Shown here: positions 32,282 through 44,261 of the stretch, piece by piece
Numbering within the stretch: position 1 is the first letter of the stretch
Layout: every line of letters starts with the position of its first letter
Source of the DNA: Darksidea phi
Lineage: Eukaryota; Ascomycota; Dothideomycetes; Pleosporales; Lentitheciaceae
Length of the DNA stretch: 64,000 nucleotides
Assembly: GCA_030770425.1 (NCBI GenBank)
Contig: JASJFT010000026.1
Location: forward strand, 248,001 to 312,000
Direction of reading: 5' to 3'
Notes under the pieces: model-generated
Seen by the model: the letters and a program-made list of their open reading frames with translations, nothing else
What the model was told of the DNA's origin: nothing
The model's database searches: none
Position numbers and translations under genes: made by a program

Positions 32282-34381
32282 TCAAGCAACTTTCTCCGGG
32301 CGCTTCTCAGCATCCACTAGCTCCTCACTGTTCCCGCTCTTGCGCTCAGTAACCTCTTCCACACCAACACCATCCGTCTCGTCGTCGCTCACCCAAAACT
32401 TCTTTTTGCCGCTTGCGAGTCTCTTCACCCACGGAGGCGAGAAACCACCTGGAATACGGTACGTCCACGGATCCTTAAGTTCCTTATTTGATGGTACAAA
32501 GCGACCGCCAGAGGCCTTCTCGACGATGAAAACGAGTGTGTTGATAATGATATACGACATGATACCGGCAATTAGGCCATACGCGATCGAGTAGGTAAAG
32601 GGCATGACAGCGATGGTGAGGAAAGCGGGGATGGCGTCGCCCATATACTTCCAGTTGATATCCTTTGCGGCTTGTGCCATCAGGGAACCGACAATGATGA
32701 GCGTGCAGCCTGTAGCCCATGGTGGAATGGAGGCGAAGATAGGAGCGAAGAAGACGGCGATGAAGAAGCAGATGCCAGTGACCATGCCAGTGAGACCCGT
32801 CTTGCCGCCTTCAGAGATACCAGCACCAGACTCGATATAGGCGGTGACGGGTGACGAACCGAAGAGCGAACCAATGGAGATACCAAAAGCGTCGACCATG
32901 TAGGCGATGGAGCTGCCTTCAAAATCCTGGGTGCGCTCGTCCATCAAGCCGGCGAAGCGGGCCATAGAGTATAGAGTACCCGTGGCATCGAGAATATCCA
33001 CGTAGAGGAAAGTGATGAAGGCTAAGCCGAACTGCCCGCCGTACTCGGATACGTCCCACCGCTGGACATTCAAAATGTTTTTAATGGGCCGGAAGGTGAC
33101 GACATTCTTGAAGAAGTCGAAGCGCGATTGGCCCATTGGGTCGTGCGGGAAGTACGTGACGGGAGTTGTCCGAGGCCAGGAGATGATGGAGACGAGGAGG
33201 ATGCCAGCAATGATAGCGCCCTTTACCCGGTACATCATAAGCATGACAGTCAGAAATCCACCACAGAAAATACCAATCCACATCTTCCCGCTCCTCATCT
33301 TGTGGGAAGGGCTGCAGAGGCCGGTAAGTTCATCGAAGAATTCGGCCTCGCACCCAGCAAGCTCGAGAGGGGTCGCGGTGGCGCCTTGGATAAGACCGAT
33401 ACCAGCAGAATAAGTCAGGCCAATGATGGTGAGGTACAAGCCAATTCCAACGCCGGTGGCAAGCTTGATGCTAGCAGGAATCGCTCTGGACAGACAAGGT
33501 CAGCATGCAATTTTTTTTGAAGTGGCGTATAGCGGTCAAGCTCAGAGAGGAGAATGTGACCAAAACACACGGTTCCTGTAACCGAGACACCAATGTCGTG
33601 CTCACCTTGCTAGCCATTGCCGAATACCGAGAATGGTCAGGCCGACAAAAACAAAACCTTCGACGAAAACAGCAGTAAGTGCAACTTCATAAGGTACCAT
33701 CCCTTCGCGCAGTCAATATGGCTTCCAAATGAGGGTTTTGTACTACCACCATTGAGCCACGATCGGACCTGTAGGGAGAGTGACACATGGGTGACTCTGC
33801 TACGGGTACCAAACCGGGCAGGGTGGCGTGTGTAACGCGACCGTACGTACCAGACCCATGATAGCCAACGACCGTGTATGCAAAATACGCGTTGAGGCCC
33901 ATGCCAGGTGCCAGACCGAGAGGCATGTTGGCAAAGAGTCCCATGCAGAAGGAACTCAAAGCGGAAATAGCAGCTGTCGCAGTAACGAGGTCTCTGTTGA
34001 TCTCTTGGACGCAGAGCAGATATTCCGTGTTGGTGTCGCACAAATCTTTTTTGAAATCATCTGGCGGGCAGACACAAGTCCCGCCACTCTGCGATGTGAT
34101 GGTTGCTGACAATATATCAGTAACATGGTTTGGGATGAAAGTAGATTCCAGTATACCGTTGACGGCGATAATGTAGGCCATAGCAAAGAAGGTTGCTAAG
34201 CCCGCTCGGATCTCGGTGAAGAAGTAGCTCCCCTTTCGTGCTTTGGGCTACACGCTTGTCAGAATACTCAGTCTCGGAACTAACGAATGGAGAATCTTAC
34301 ATGTCCAGAACCATCCAGGCGGAAGTATCGTCCGACCGGCGACTGCGCGATCCTGAGATTGGTGTTGTGAATCCAAGTCAT
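32282..34381 (-). CDS. azgA: AzgA-type purine (adenine/guanine/hypoxanthine) permease
   Basis: Exons are 34381..34301, 34247..33851, 33702..33606 and 33485..32282, giving 592 aa. The introns (53, 148 and 120 nt) all preserve frame, and joining them restores [33 protein letters not shown]...-RQWLARAIPASIKLATG. This is a multi-spanning plasma-membrane protein of the NCS2-related AzgA family, which imports purines with protons. Recognisable blocks are the N-terminal YFFTEIRAGLATFFAMAYII, the substrate-region motif ESGAGISEGGKTGLTGMVTG and the C-terminal hydrophilic tail. The extracellular-type loop after TM1 has several Cys (GGTCVCPPDDFKKDLC), as in fungal homologues. The closest functional reference is Aspergillus AzgA. 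GATA-type sites upstream hint at nitrogen control. Confidence 0.93.
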
Positions 34382-34427
34382 GTTGCCACTTTGGATAGCA
34401 ATCTATGATACTCCAGCCAAGGGTCAC

Positions 34428-34572
34428 GATAGAAAATTATAGGGGGAGTCGATGCTCCTTAAAGAGGCGATTTAAGGATCTGCGCAGGCTTTCCTGGGTG
34501 ACGGGGAGGGCTCCATTTTAAAGCTAGAAGGCCTGTCCTAGTGAATGTGAGGCATCCCGTATTGAAGATAAG
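34428..34572. promoter_or_regulatory. GATA-type sites upstream of the purine permease
   Basis: CGATAG (34427-34432) and AGATAA (34566-34571) fit the HGATAR consensus bound by AreA-type nitrogen regulators. They lie 46 and 185 bases upstream of the permease start codon. Such short motifs occur by chance, so regulation is only suggested. No UaY-type CGG-N6-CCG site was seen close by. Confidence 0.25.
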
Positions 34573-34877
34573 GGTTTGCTCGGTTAGGCTTGGCTCAATC
34601 CGTGAAACTTTTGGTCTGGCGTTCTGCCGCCGCCCAATCGCAGGTTATGTTTAGTACAGATTGCCTCGTGAGGAGGCAGCCGGAAGCAGCCTAGCCAAAC
34701 GGAAGACGCACAATTTGGATTTGGTGGGCTGGGCGGGCCCGGCTGTTTTCCCCTGTTGTGACGCGGCGGGATGGGTCTGGCAGGAAACGGCCGACAGCAG
34801 CACGCTGCGGAGCGGGCCTGTGAGCCTGTGAAACACCCAAAAGGGCATCGAGATATCATTGCACGCTAGATAGGACG

Positions 34878-34920
34878 GGCAGCCAGGCAGCCAGGCAGCC
34901 AGGCAGTCAGTCAGGCAGCC
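34878..34920 (+). repeat. 8-bp tandem repeat (GGCAGCCA)n
   Basis: About five units of CAGCCAGG/CAGTCAGT type occur in a row, with the later ones degenerate. It is intergenic. Confidence 0.8.
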
Positions 34921-36176
34921 CATAGGGCTGGCGACGGATGGCGCCAAGGGGACACCGCGGAGGCGGCCGACTGCGACGGGCTGATGCAGTAGGGACAATC
35001 CGAGGGATTCGCCTCTCTTCTCTGTTATCTCTGATCTTTGATCGCTGATCATTCTGATACACAGGACATCGGCGCGCATCGACGAAGGCGCGAAGATTGC
35101 AAATGCGATTTGGTCACATCCCTTCCAGGATGCCGCGTGCCGGCGCCGACGCCAAAACGAGGAAGTGGTGTACGTGCTAGAAGAGGCCGAAGCCAGCCAG
35201 ATGACATTAGTGAGACAGAGCTCACAGCCAAGTGATTTGCGGGCAAGATGGAGGCAAGACGGCTCATTTCTTGAGCTGCAGCTTGCATGCACCCCTCACG
35301 TCGTTCAGCGATATATCATCCGGTGTCGCGTGGCAGCGTCGTGGTTGGCCCTGCTCATTCCAAGCCTGTGGACGGCCTGAAACACTCGCTTCCGCACGAC
35401 CTTGAACACCGCAAACATTGCGAAAATGCCAGGCCCGACTAACGGCTATTACCATGGTGGCCACGGCACATATTTTGGCAAATTCGCTGCCAACTCACAT
35501 ATGCATGGCGCATCCATCCGCAGTTGCCGTGAACCGAAGCCGCCGCCCGTTACCTGTATCCGCCTTTTCCGTCTCTTTTTACGGTCCGCCGTCGTTTCAT
35601 TTCGCCGACCCAACGCCGTATTGCAAATCACGTGCCCATGTCCATGCGAAACTGAGCTTTGCCATTCCTAGCAGCAACCGCGAAGTACTATCGTGTCCAT
35701 AGCTATTTGCAGCATAAGATCGAATCCTTTACAGCACTGCACTCCGGTGTCGCTGTAACAGTGCACTCGATCTCACTCAAGAACTAGACTACAGGAATCC
35801 CTCGATACGTTCACCGTGGCATGAACCCATATCACGATAGCTCCAGCGTGGTCCGATTTCCAAGTCATCGACGTTGATGAAAGGGTGCGAACCATCGAAG
35901 GCAAGGCAATGGCAAGGGCAAAACACCGCCTCATACGAGCCGTTACGCTTTCACTTGACACCTCAACCTGCTACCCAACCTATTATACAGCAACCGCTCT
36001 TCAGGAAGATGCAATAAGAATCTATTGCGGCAGGGGAGGCAGCCCCCTGTTGCGACTATCCGAGTCACTTCCGCAAGAGCATCCTCAGTCAAGGGAGGCA
36101 GCTTGCAAGGCGGAGAGCAAACCATTTCTTGCGACTCTTGATTATCCGCTAAAGGAAAGAGTTTTGCGATACACAA

Positions 36177-37818
36177 TCATGTCCACAGGTCCTCAAGGTG
36201 ATAGCTTTCCTTCTCAATTTCACCCCAGTATGGCTTCGGATTCAGGAAAGTCGGGTCTTTATCCATGCCAACTGTATTTTTCACCTCGTTGAAATTCCAG
36301 ACGTTCCAAATGCCAATCACAAGAAGAGTAATAGGCACGGTTACAGCCCAATATATCCAGAAAGTTTTCGCGATACGGATATCGCTGTTCACCGGATCGA
36401 AAGAGAAGAAGTTCGATCCGAAGATACTCGCGATGAGTGCTCCTGGAAGAAGGAGCAACGTAATGTAGGCAATGGTTCGCATGGGTATACTATCGCTGCG
36501 GACTGCCTGTGCAATGCGAAGATTTGTTCTCGCTAGATTGGCCTGGCTTTTACCGTCAATCTGGGAGAGGACGGTGTATAACTGTTTAGTGGTGAGAAGT
36601 CCATATCAACTGGATTTGTTCACGGACGTACCACAGTGTTGAGATTCCCAATACGCTTTTGGACACACTCAGTTTGGTGCTCATAATCCGCCAGCAGCTT
36701 AATCTGGTTCTTCAGAGTCTGTCTCCGCCATTGATCCATTTCGGTTAGCGTCTTCGCGATTCCCACATTCTCATAGTGGCCGTCCTTTAGCTCGTCCATG
36801 AGGGATACCAGACTTCGTGCAAGGTCTTTGGCATAGCGAAATCTTCGTTGGAGGAAGACCATAGTTGTAAAGCACTTGTTTGCCCTTACAGCCACATTTT
36901 GAAAGTTCTGGAATCCCCAATTCCAAATCGCAGTACGGCTCCTTTCCGAAGGATATGATCCATGCGATAGTCCTGTTCGATATTCTTCATGGTAGAACTC
37001 CTCCTCACAAGGTATACTGAGGCGATCATGGAGCTGAACGGTGATCATGTGCAGGATGATCATAGGCAAAGTGAGAGGATGTCCGAGCATTTTCAACCAG
37101 GAGCTGATGTAGAGTTTGAATTCATTCAGGGTAGAGTGGGAGAATGCTTCGATAAATCCAGTAGTGCGGCTGGTTCGTGCATTCCACGTCAGGGCAAGCT
37201 TCCAAACGGTGTTTTTTCCACAGTTCTGCGATACGGCGTATCCGATACGTATCAGAAAGCCTACATGAAAAATTAATTCTCTCGGCTGAAAAAATTAGAC
37301 GGAGGGATCGTACTGATTCTTTCGATATTTCCCCTCGAATCAGTGTATGTTTGGCATGTTGACGCACAACAATGAGCACTAGCTGCACCCCGAAGATAAA
37401 AGTATCGAGCAGGGAGATTCAGTCTTTCGAAGACGCTCCTGAATTGTACGGCTCTCAGGGGCAAGCAATGATATCGCAAATTCTGGGAAGCGCAGTCTTT
37501 GTGACGAGCAAAGCTATGGCCATCAGAACATGAATCAAAGTATACCGACAGGTTTACCTACAGAATATCAATCCCAGGAGATGCCAACGAGGGCTTGTTA
37601 TTCGTTAGTGACTTTCAAGTACAATAATGCCAAGAGCATACCCGTTCGTCAACCCATTCATCGATCTGCTCCACGCTAATATGATTCTCTCTGACATCTT
37701 CAGAGGCATTGGCATTATGGCTAATTGTGAAAAAGTCCCACTGTTCGGCCTTGAAGTCTCTCACTCCTTCTGCGGCCAGTTGATTCCCGTACCACTGAGC
37801 GAAAGGGTCCACATTCAT
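36177..37818 (-). CDS. CorA-like (Mg2+ transporter superfamily) membrane protein
   Basis: Exons are 37818..37642, 37593..37562, 37513..37314, 37260..36632 and 36581..36177, giving 480 aa. All phases match and introns are 48-53 nt. The second exon is only 32 nt. The N-terminal ~340 residues are soluble and mixed alpha/beta; a helical stretch (WRRQTLKNQIKLLADYEHQT, near nt 36670-36720) leads into two C-terminal transmembrane helices (YITLLLLPGALIASIFGSNF and WIYWAVTVPITLLVIGIWNV). This two-helix tail is the CorA fold. The pore signature GMN is replaced by GSN (FGSNFF), as is frequent in the expanded fungal CorA-like families of unknown substrate. Transport is therefore not proven. The start codon follows the longest reading with spliced continuity, and the first two exons are the least certain. 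Confidence 0.75.
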
Positions 37819-38724
37819 GTTGTCTTAATATTAGAAATGCACTAGAGTTGAGGTAGTGGAACAAGCTATGGGACTAGGCTAGAGCTTGTAGTGTTCTTCT
37901 TAAGAGCAGAGATCGACACAAGGCTGTGCGGGGCTGAATCGATGCACAAGAAACCGGTGTGTCCACCACTTCAAGGGTAGGCGAGTGGCTTGGCATTTAA
38001 AAAACTCGCACATTTTCTAGCCCATTTCATCTCGAGCGAGCGTATCATGCTTGCGGCCGCTTAGCACCACGTGACATCCTAATCACTTGGGTCTTATCTT
38101 TTCTAGTACTCAATTTGGACGAACTGAAGGGGACCGTTCTTCGAGCACAAATTTACTCTATCCTATTGTATGGCAAGGGTAAGGGTTACGTGTCTCGTGC
38201 TTGAAAGCGGTTGTCGTGCAGCGTACAACAACGTAGTCTTCCGCTTTGTGGATTGCATGGTCCCATGAACCATAACTTTGGGAAAATTAAGTGTAGTAAT
38301 GCCAATGTGTTAATATGCATAGCTAGCCGCCCTCATAATTGCGTTGTCTCACAAAGGTGAGGCTGGAGAAAGTGCGTCCTCGTAAGATATCAAGGTCACT
38401 CAACGTGAGGCACCGGTCAAACAGACAGCAGATCGTTTCCATCAAGCTTCATAGTAAACGACTATTCTGCAGCCTACTCCCTTGTATATTGGTTCTCTAG
38501 AATGCTTCTTCTCCGTCAATCATAGTCACCCTCTTGTCTTTCAGCTACATTTGTCGCATACTCGCCCTCAACACAACTTCGGACGCCCCCATAGATTCAC
38601 TCTTCAAATCGAAATTTGCCGGCAATAACAAGCATGGATAACAATTACTCTCGACTCTTTTATGGAGCGAAATATGAGATATATCGTCATTGGTCCTGGG
38701 TATAAGTATTTCCCTTTCTTTCGT

Positions 38725-38785
<61 letters not shown>

Positions 38786-38829
38786 GGGTGGGGGGTGGGG
38801 GGGGTGGGGGGGGTGGGGGTGGGTGGGTG
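38725..38829 (+). repeat. Poly-G tract, 60 G then GT-interrupted
   Basis: Sixty consecutive G (38725-38784) are followed by G runs split by single T, ending at an N gap. Open frames through it (poly-Gly) are artefacts of composition. It may be a sequencing or assembly error, because two-colour sequencing reports missing signal as G. Confidence 0.9.
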
Positions 38830-38839
38830 NNNNNNNNNN
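38830..38839. other. Assembly gap (10 N)
   Basis: Ten ambiguous bases directly after the G-rich tract; true length unknown. Confidence 0.99.
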
Positions 38840-38908
38840 CATATTTTCGGTCGAATAATTTTTAATAAACGCCTTTGCGTCTGTGATAATATTTTCCTTT
38901 TTTTTTTA

Positions 38909-38927
38909 CCCCCCCCCCCCCCCCCCC
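38909..38927 (+). repeat. Poly-C tract, 19 C
   Basis: It lies ~70 bases after the gap and is preceded by a T-run. With the upstream G-tract it forms an inverted homopolymer pair. Confidence 0.9.
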
Positions 38928-39426
38928 TTTAGTACCCCTTTGAGGATACCTAGCTAATACTAATAATAAGTACATATTAATATTTATTCTGTTCTTATAT
39001 ATAAGATACTAACGCGTAACATATTATACCTACAGTTTATAGGTATCAGGAGCGATACCTAATATATAAAAGCGAGGGAATACGCTAAACCTAAAGAGGC
39101 AGTCGCTAGATAGAGATTACCGTGGGTGGGCGTGTCTAACGGAACGGCTACTGCAGTAATGTCTAACTTCAGCGGTGATCAAGATATACAATCCAGGGAA
39201 CGAATTATCGAAGTAGCTGTGGTGTCGGATAGGCCCACGCCGTGCGGTCTCAAATGTGACAAACCACGTGCTGTGGCGCCGCGCCAAGTCGCCCTCTCAA
39301 TGACGTAGTGTTATCTCGCAACCTTGTTCCTGTCGCGTGTACCGCAGGGGGGCATCCCATCATTCACTCGGACGCGATAGTCGGGCACCTCCATTCGTTT
39401 TCTTTGCATCTGCAGTAGCAAACATA

Positions 39427-41104
39427 ATGAAGCCTCGGATAACACGGCTGTCAGCTCTTACACGTATTTCTGCCTGCCCCCGGGCACCGCCCACAACAGC
39501 GTTCGCGAGATGCAGCCCACCGTTCTGGTTACTACATGAGGCGAAAGCGATCGATGCGCACCTTAGAGGCTTTGTTGCTACGCGGGAGTCGAGACTGCCG
39601 GAGGGTAAGCAGTACGAAAACTACGACAATTCAAATGCGAGGCCAGCCATAGAGCTCGACCATAACATCACCCAGGAGGAGAAGGATGAATTTGCAAAGA
39701 AGCTTGAGGAAGATAAGGGCAAGCAGATTCGAACACCGTGGCATCGGGAGGGCAGCGCGACGCCGCCTGTAGCGCGGCAGAGGAGTGCGGGAGCCATGAC
39801 AAAGGGTACATCGCGCTGAAGACCTGAGATTTGTCTCAATTGATAACAATAGAGCTTAGGAAAACTTCTGACCACTCCTTCGCGCATGCTCAAACTCATC
39901 CTCCCGCTTACGACGAAAGATACAAACTCGGACCGCAAAGATATCGAGCCCCTCGCCCTTCTTGTCCACCCACAACAACCCCTTTCCTACCTCGAGCGCC
40001 TGATACAGGCCGAATTGCCAATGCTCAAAGATGACAGCGGCCGCGAGCGCATAGCTAGCGTATACTTCCGGGCTGAGGACTCAATGCAGGATAGTATGGA
40101 GCCATCAGAGCCCCAGAAAACGCTTGTGAGCGAGAGGAGCGAGACAATTGACGAGAAAGATGGAGAAGAAGACTTCGAGAAGGTAGATGAGTTTAGGTTC
40201 GATGGAAAGACGGAGAAAACAGGCAAGCTATCATCCATGAACAGGAAGACGCCGGAAGAAGCGGCCAAGATACGAGGTGGACCTGGCAAAGGCGGCGTGG
40301 AATCTTACTCTGGAGAGGGGCAAGAAGCGCCCTCGACCAAGAACCGCGAGCGCAAGTTCGTGCGCTGGTCCAGCAGCACCGAAGTGGGAGACTTCATCCG
40401 TGACGCTGCCAGAGGGCAAGAGTTTGCCGTTGAGATCGAGGGTGCGCCGCAGGATATCCGCGTCGGAGTGCCTAGCTTCAACGAGCGAACATACTATTTA
40501 CGAATGCGGCTCAGAAAGACTTCTAAGAAGATCAGCGAAATGGCGGAGGTCAAGCAAGAGTGCGACCGTTTAGCTCACAAGGGAGCTCAAAGAGTTGCTA
40601 CGGGTGGCTTGGCGATTCTGATCGGATGGTGGGTATCAGTATACCAGTTGACCTTCCAAACCGAGCTAGGATGGGACGTCATGGAGCCTGTCACTGTAAG
40701 TTCTTCTACCTGATCTTCCAATCTGCCACCCTTGACTGATGGTTGTCTAGTACCTCGTTGGTCTCAGCACCCTCGTCGGCGGCTATGTCTGGTTCCTCTA
40801 CCACAATCGCGAAGTCTCGTACAAATCCGCCATGAACTTCACCATCTCGCGTCGCCAGTCCAAACTCTACGCCCAACATAACTTCGACCTACGCAAATGG
40901 GAGTCGCTGATTGAAGAAGGAAATGCGCTGAGAAAGGAGATCAAGGCGGTTGCGAACGAGTACGACGTCGAGTGGGATGAGCTGCAAGACGAGAATGATG
41001 AAACGGTTGCCGAGGCGTTACGGAAAGAGAGGAAGAAACAGAAGAAGAATGATAAGGAAGACGATAAACATGACGATAAGGAAGATGGTAAGAGTGGCGA
41101 TTGA
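39427..41104 (+). CDS. mcu: Mitochondrial calcium uniporter pore subunit (MCU)
   Basis: Exons are 39427..39805, 39860..40695 and 40751..41104, giving 522 aa. The first intron (54 nt) joins IRTPWHREGS..SAGAMTKG to KLLTTPSRMLKLILPL, so what look like two separate ORFs are one protein. The N-terminus (MKPRITRLSALTRISACPRA) is Arg-rich and fits a mitochondrial targeting peptide. The pore signature WDVMEPVTY (Asp399 and Glu402) lies between two transmembrane helices (GLAILIGWWVSVYQLTF and YLVGLSTLVGGYVWFLYH) and matches the DIME-type selectivity filter. The second intron falls right after PVT, in the filter. A coiled coil and a long charged Lys/Asp/Glu tail end the protein. MCU moves Ca2+ across the inner mitochondrial membrane. 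A GTG at 39337 in frame was not used because the ATG at 39427 starts the presequence. Confidence 0.95.
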
Positions 41105-42153
41105 AAGAGGCGGTGTATTGACGCATAGACCTTTTGTTTTCGAGCGAGGCGTTTGGAAATGGGCATTTGCATCTAGTTCGACATGAGCTAGTGTATATAT
41201 TTTGGCATGGTGGCTATATACCCCATTGCGTTTCAGCGGAATGCTATTTGCTTGTGTATATTCTGTAATGCATTCACTCCTTAATTCTTCTCATCTGGTC
41301 GATCAGCTACCGATGCGTTGTTAGTGTTCCCATGCTCGCTATCTTCGGCCAACTCACTGGTAAGCATCGGAGCCAAAGTCTATTCCCTAGCTGCAGCGGA
41401 CCAGCCACCGGATCCCCAACAAACTTGCTCATATCCTGCTCTTTCGTGCGCGAACCACATACGATAGTCCACATGGCTACGCAGAAATGCGCGCATTCTC
41501 CTCTCGGCGCACTATCTACTTAAACGAGCGCACCCTCCCTCCCTCCCTCTACTTCACCAGCCCCTCACCACCGCAGACAGTCGATTCGGATCCGCGCTTC
41601 CACTCCGACCCCGGTGTTAACGCTCCGGGACTCTTGGACATGAGGACGTCTGGATATGGAGCGCATATGGCATAGGCACGGGCGTGTGCGTCGACGATGT
41701 TGGTTTTGAGCATGAGGTACTTGGGTGCAAGATGGGGGTGGTTTGGAAAGAGTAATAGGGATGGTGGGGTACGGGCGTATCTGGAGTGGGTGGGTGGGTG
41801 GGTAGGGGACGTGGGAATGCTCGGTCGGTGCATAGCGAAGCGTATCTTTTTCAATACGTTGCGATGGAAGAAGGGAGGAAAGATATATGTTGAGGGGCAG
41901 GAGGTATTCGCAGAAGCGGCGGGAGGATAGGAGAAGAGAGTTGGAAAATGAGGGACTGGTGGCAGCAGAACAGGGAGAGGAAAAGAGCATGGAAGAGGCA
42001 CGGGCGGACAGAAACGAGGACTAACACTCTAGTGTGGAATTTAAAACTTTTATTGGCTCAAGATATGTACAGCAGAACAGCAATCATACGAACAAGGCAT
42101 CAACACCCAAGGAGTCAATTTCTCAGGCAAGAGGGAAGAAGCAAAAGAGCAAA
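41105..42153. other. Intergenic, convergent 3' flanks
   Basis: This lies between the 3' ends of MCU (+) and the laccase gene (-). It contains simple repeats, (CCCT)n near 41533-41549 and (GGGT)n near 41786-41803, and a GT-rich stretch. ORFs across it have no domain. Confidence 0.5.
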
Positions 42154-44261
42154 CTACTCCATCATCATCTTCAAGCCAGAGTCTGCTTTAGGAAACGGCA
42201 TAGTGGCCTGGAAGGTAGCCCAGTTCTTGCACGTCGTATCCCAGTCACCACCTGGAGACGCAATCTTATCCTTGGTCTCGAGGAACTGGACGGCGAGGCC
42301 GTCAGACACATGCCATGCAATGTGGCAATGCATCAACCAGGCTCCAGGGTTGTCCAGAGGGAAGGCAATGGCGAGCCATCCGCCTCCGGGCAGGATGGCA
42401 GTGTCGCGGCGGGTAGGGTTTTCGAAGGTGAGGCTGCTAGGACTCGTGTTCTTGTCAAAGATACCCGAACCGCGGCCGAGGACGTAGAAATCGTGGCCGT
42501 GAAGATGGATGGGATGAGGGATCGGAACTCTCGTGTTCAAGGGTTCTTGAATAATCCAGTAGCTCCACTGCGGATTAGGTTAGCTATGTCAGACGTAATG
42601 AGGATTGGGATTACAACATACCTCGTTTCCTTTAGGAAACTCAATCAGGTTAAAAGCAGAAGGGTAGTTGGTGTTCCCGTCCTTCACGTACTGCAGCGTG
42701 GGCTTCTCCCAAGTGACATCGATCGCGGTGAGGTTAACACTCCAGACCACAATGTTTTGGCCGTTCGTGGTAGTGTTTGCCACGGAGATGTCAATGTTGA
42801 GGTTACCGACTTGGTTGAGGAATGCGGTAGCGTCGACCGTATTCTTGACCCAGGGTGTTAGAACAGCTGGATCGTTGCAGCCGCCGGGGTCGGCGAAAGC
42901 AGTTGAGGAAGGTTCTCCGGCCGGAGCATCAGCATAAGAGAAGATGGCTTTTCCAGCGCCGTTCCTATTGCCGCTTGCACATGCGCCGACAGCGGTTGCC
43001 CTGAGCCAGTAGTTGCCAACTGCCTGATTGGTCTGGAAGATCACATCATAGCGCTGTCCAACAGCAAGGAGGATCGTTTCGGTAGTGAAGGGCTTGATCG
43101 GAACAAGATCGCTTGTAATCACCTGATACGACTGTTAGCAAGGCAATCGCGCTCATGCGTAGACGCTGCTTACAGTGAAAGGGTGATTGTCGAGAGTCAC
43201 ACGTAGAGCGTTATCCGACGACGTGTTGATGAGCCTAAGCCGGTACTTCTTTCCTTTTACCAGGTTGGTGGTCCTTGCATAGGCGCCACCGTTGGGACTG
43301 ACATTGGAGCCATTGAGAAGAACAGTGTCGGCCGGGGGTGGTGCCGTGCCAGATTGCAGGTTTCTGTGAGCTTGGAGACCAAGTTGCCACGCCTGTGAAG
43401 GGTCAGCTGTTTGTAAAATCAAGACCGTCAATAACACCTACGGTTGGGTAATACCAATCTGTCACAGGGTATGCCCCTAGGTCATAGTCATAGTTGGCGG
43501 AAGCAGGACCATCAATGATAAGAGAGCCAGTCGCACCATCGCCATACTGAGCGCTGAAGTGAGAGTGGAACCAGGTCGTGCCGAACTGGGTAGCCTGGAA
43601 AGTATACGTCTTGGTGTCGCCAGCAGCAAGAGGGCATTCTGTGATTCCGGGAACGCCATCGTTCACAACATTATTCAACATGCGAATGCCATGCCAATGG
43701 ATACCGGTGCCGTTCGTCTGTAGCTCGTTCTTGAGTGTCACTTGAATAGTATCTCCCCAGTCTGCACAAAGTATTAGCTTTAAACGAAGTCGTCTCCAGC
43801 TGGTATTAACTCACTGGCTCGGATGACAGGGCCGGGAAATTGGCCGTTGAAGAGTTGGCAAGGCCTGGAGCCAGCACCATCCGGGTTGCAAGTACCGTTT
43901 TTCAAGGACAACGAATAGGAAACGGTCTTGCCAGTGGTCGGCCACTTCGCGTCAAAATCAGTAGCCGCGCTGTAGCCGTTGCTCCAGCAAGTCCTAGTAA
44001 GTGGGCCTACGTGTAAGATTCACAATTAGCGAACGTCTTGAGATGAAACACGCGCACTATAGAATCCGTACCGTTCGTGCAAGCAGAGTCTGCCACCTTG
44101 GTGGATGTGGCAGTTGCAGATGTGGATGTTGCCTGCCGTCGCTCGAGAGTAGAGGGCTTTCCCATCTCACCCCAAGCAATGTGGTCCTCTGGGATGAACT
44201 CCCCAACAGATGTGGAGGCAAATGCCAAAAGGCAAGTGCCAACAATGCTGCTAAGATGCAT
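42154..44261 (-). CDS. Laccase (multicopper oxidase), secreted
   Basis: Exons are 44261..44072, 44006..43815, 43761..43442, 43392..43174, 43122..42622 and 42567..42154, giving 611 aa. All five introns (49-65 nt) preserve frame. The N-terminus (MHLSSIVGTCLLAFASTSVG) is a signal peptide, and a LERRQ site ~40 residues in looks like a Kex2 processing site. All four copper-binding segments are present: GIHWHGI, WFHSHFSAQYGDG, HPIHLHGHDFYVLG and HCHIAWHVSDG. The C-terminus contains DSGL, the ascomycete laccase plug, followed by an extra KMMME that may be clipped. The enzyme oxidises phenols with reduction of O2 to water, in lignin, melanin or toxin metabolism outside the cell. The Leu/Met axial position of the T1 copper cannot be settled without alignment. 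Confidence 0.95.

Larger units (their letters stand above)
34382..36176. other. Intergenic, no gene seen
   Basis: This is the promoter of the permease gene and the 3' flank of the CorA-like gene. Several open frames cross 34600-35700 on both strands, but their translations show no domain and they overlap each other. It contains a short tandem repeat at 34878-34920. Confidence 0.45.
37819..39426. other. Intergenic with homopolymer tracts and an assembly gap
   Basis: No gene is supported. It contains a G-tract ending in an N gap (38725-38839), a C-tract (38909-38927) and an AT-rich, probably RIP-affected stretch (38935-39115). The last ~300 bases are the MCU promoter. Confidence 0.55.

Noticed and set aside
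34651..35292. 213-codon minus-strand ORF between the permease and CorA-like genes
   Set aside because: Composition is biased by a tandem repeat, there is no domain or splice support, and it overlaps other equally open frames.
38662..38932. ORFs with long poly-Gly or mixed Gly/Val stretches
   Set aside because: They are translations of the poly-G tract and the N gap.
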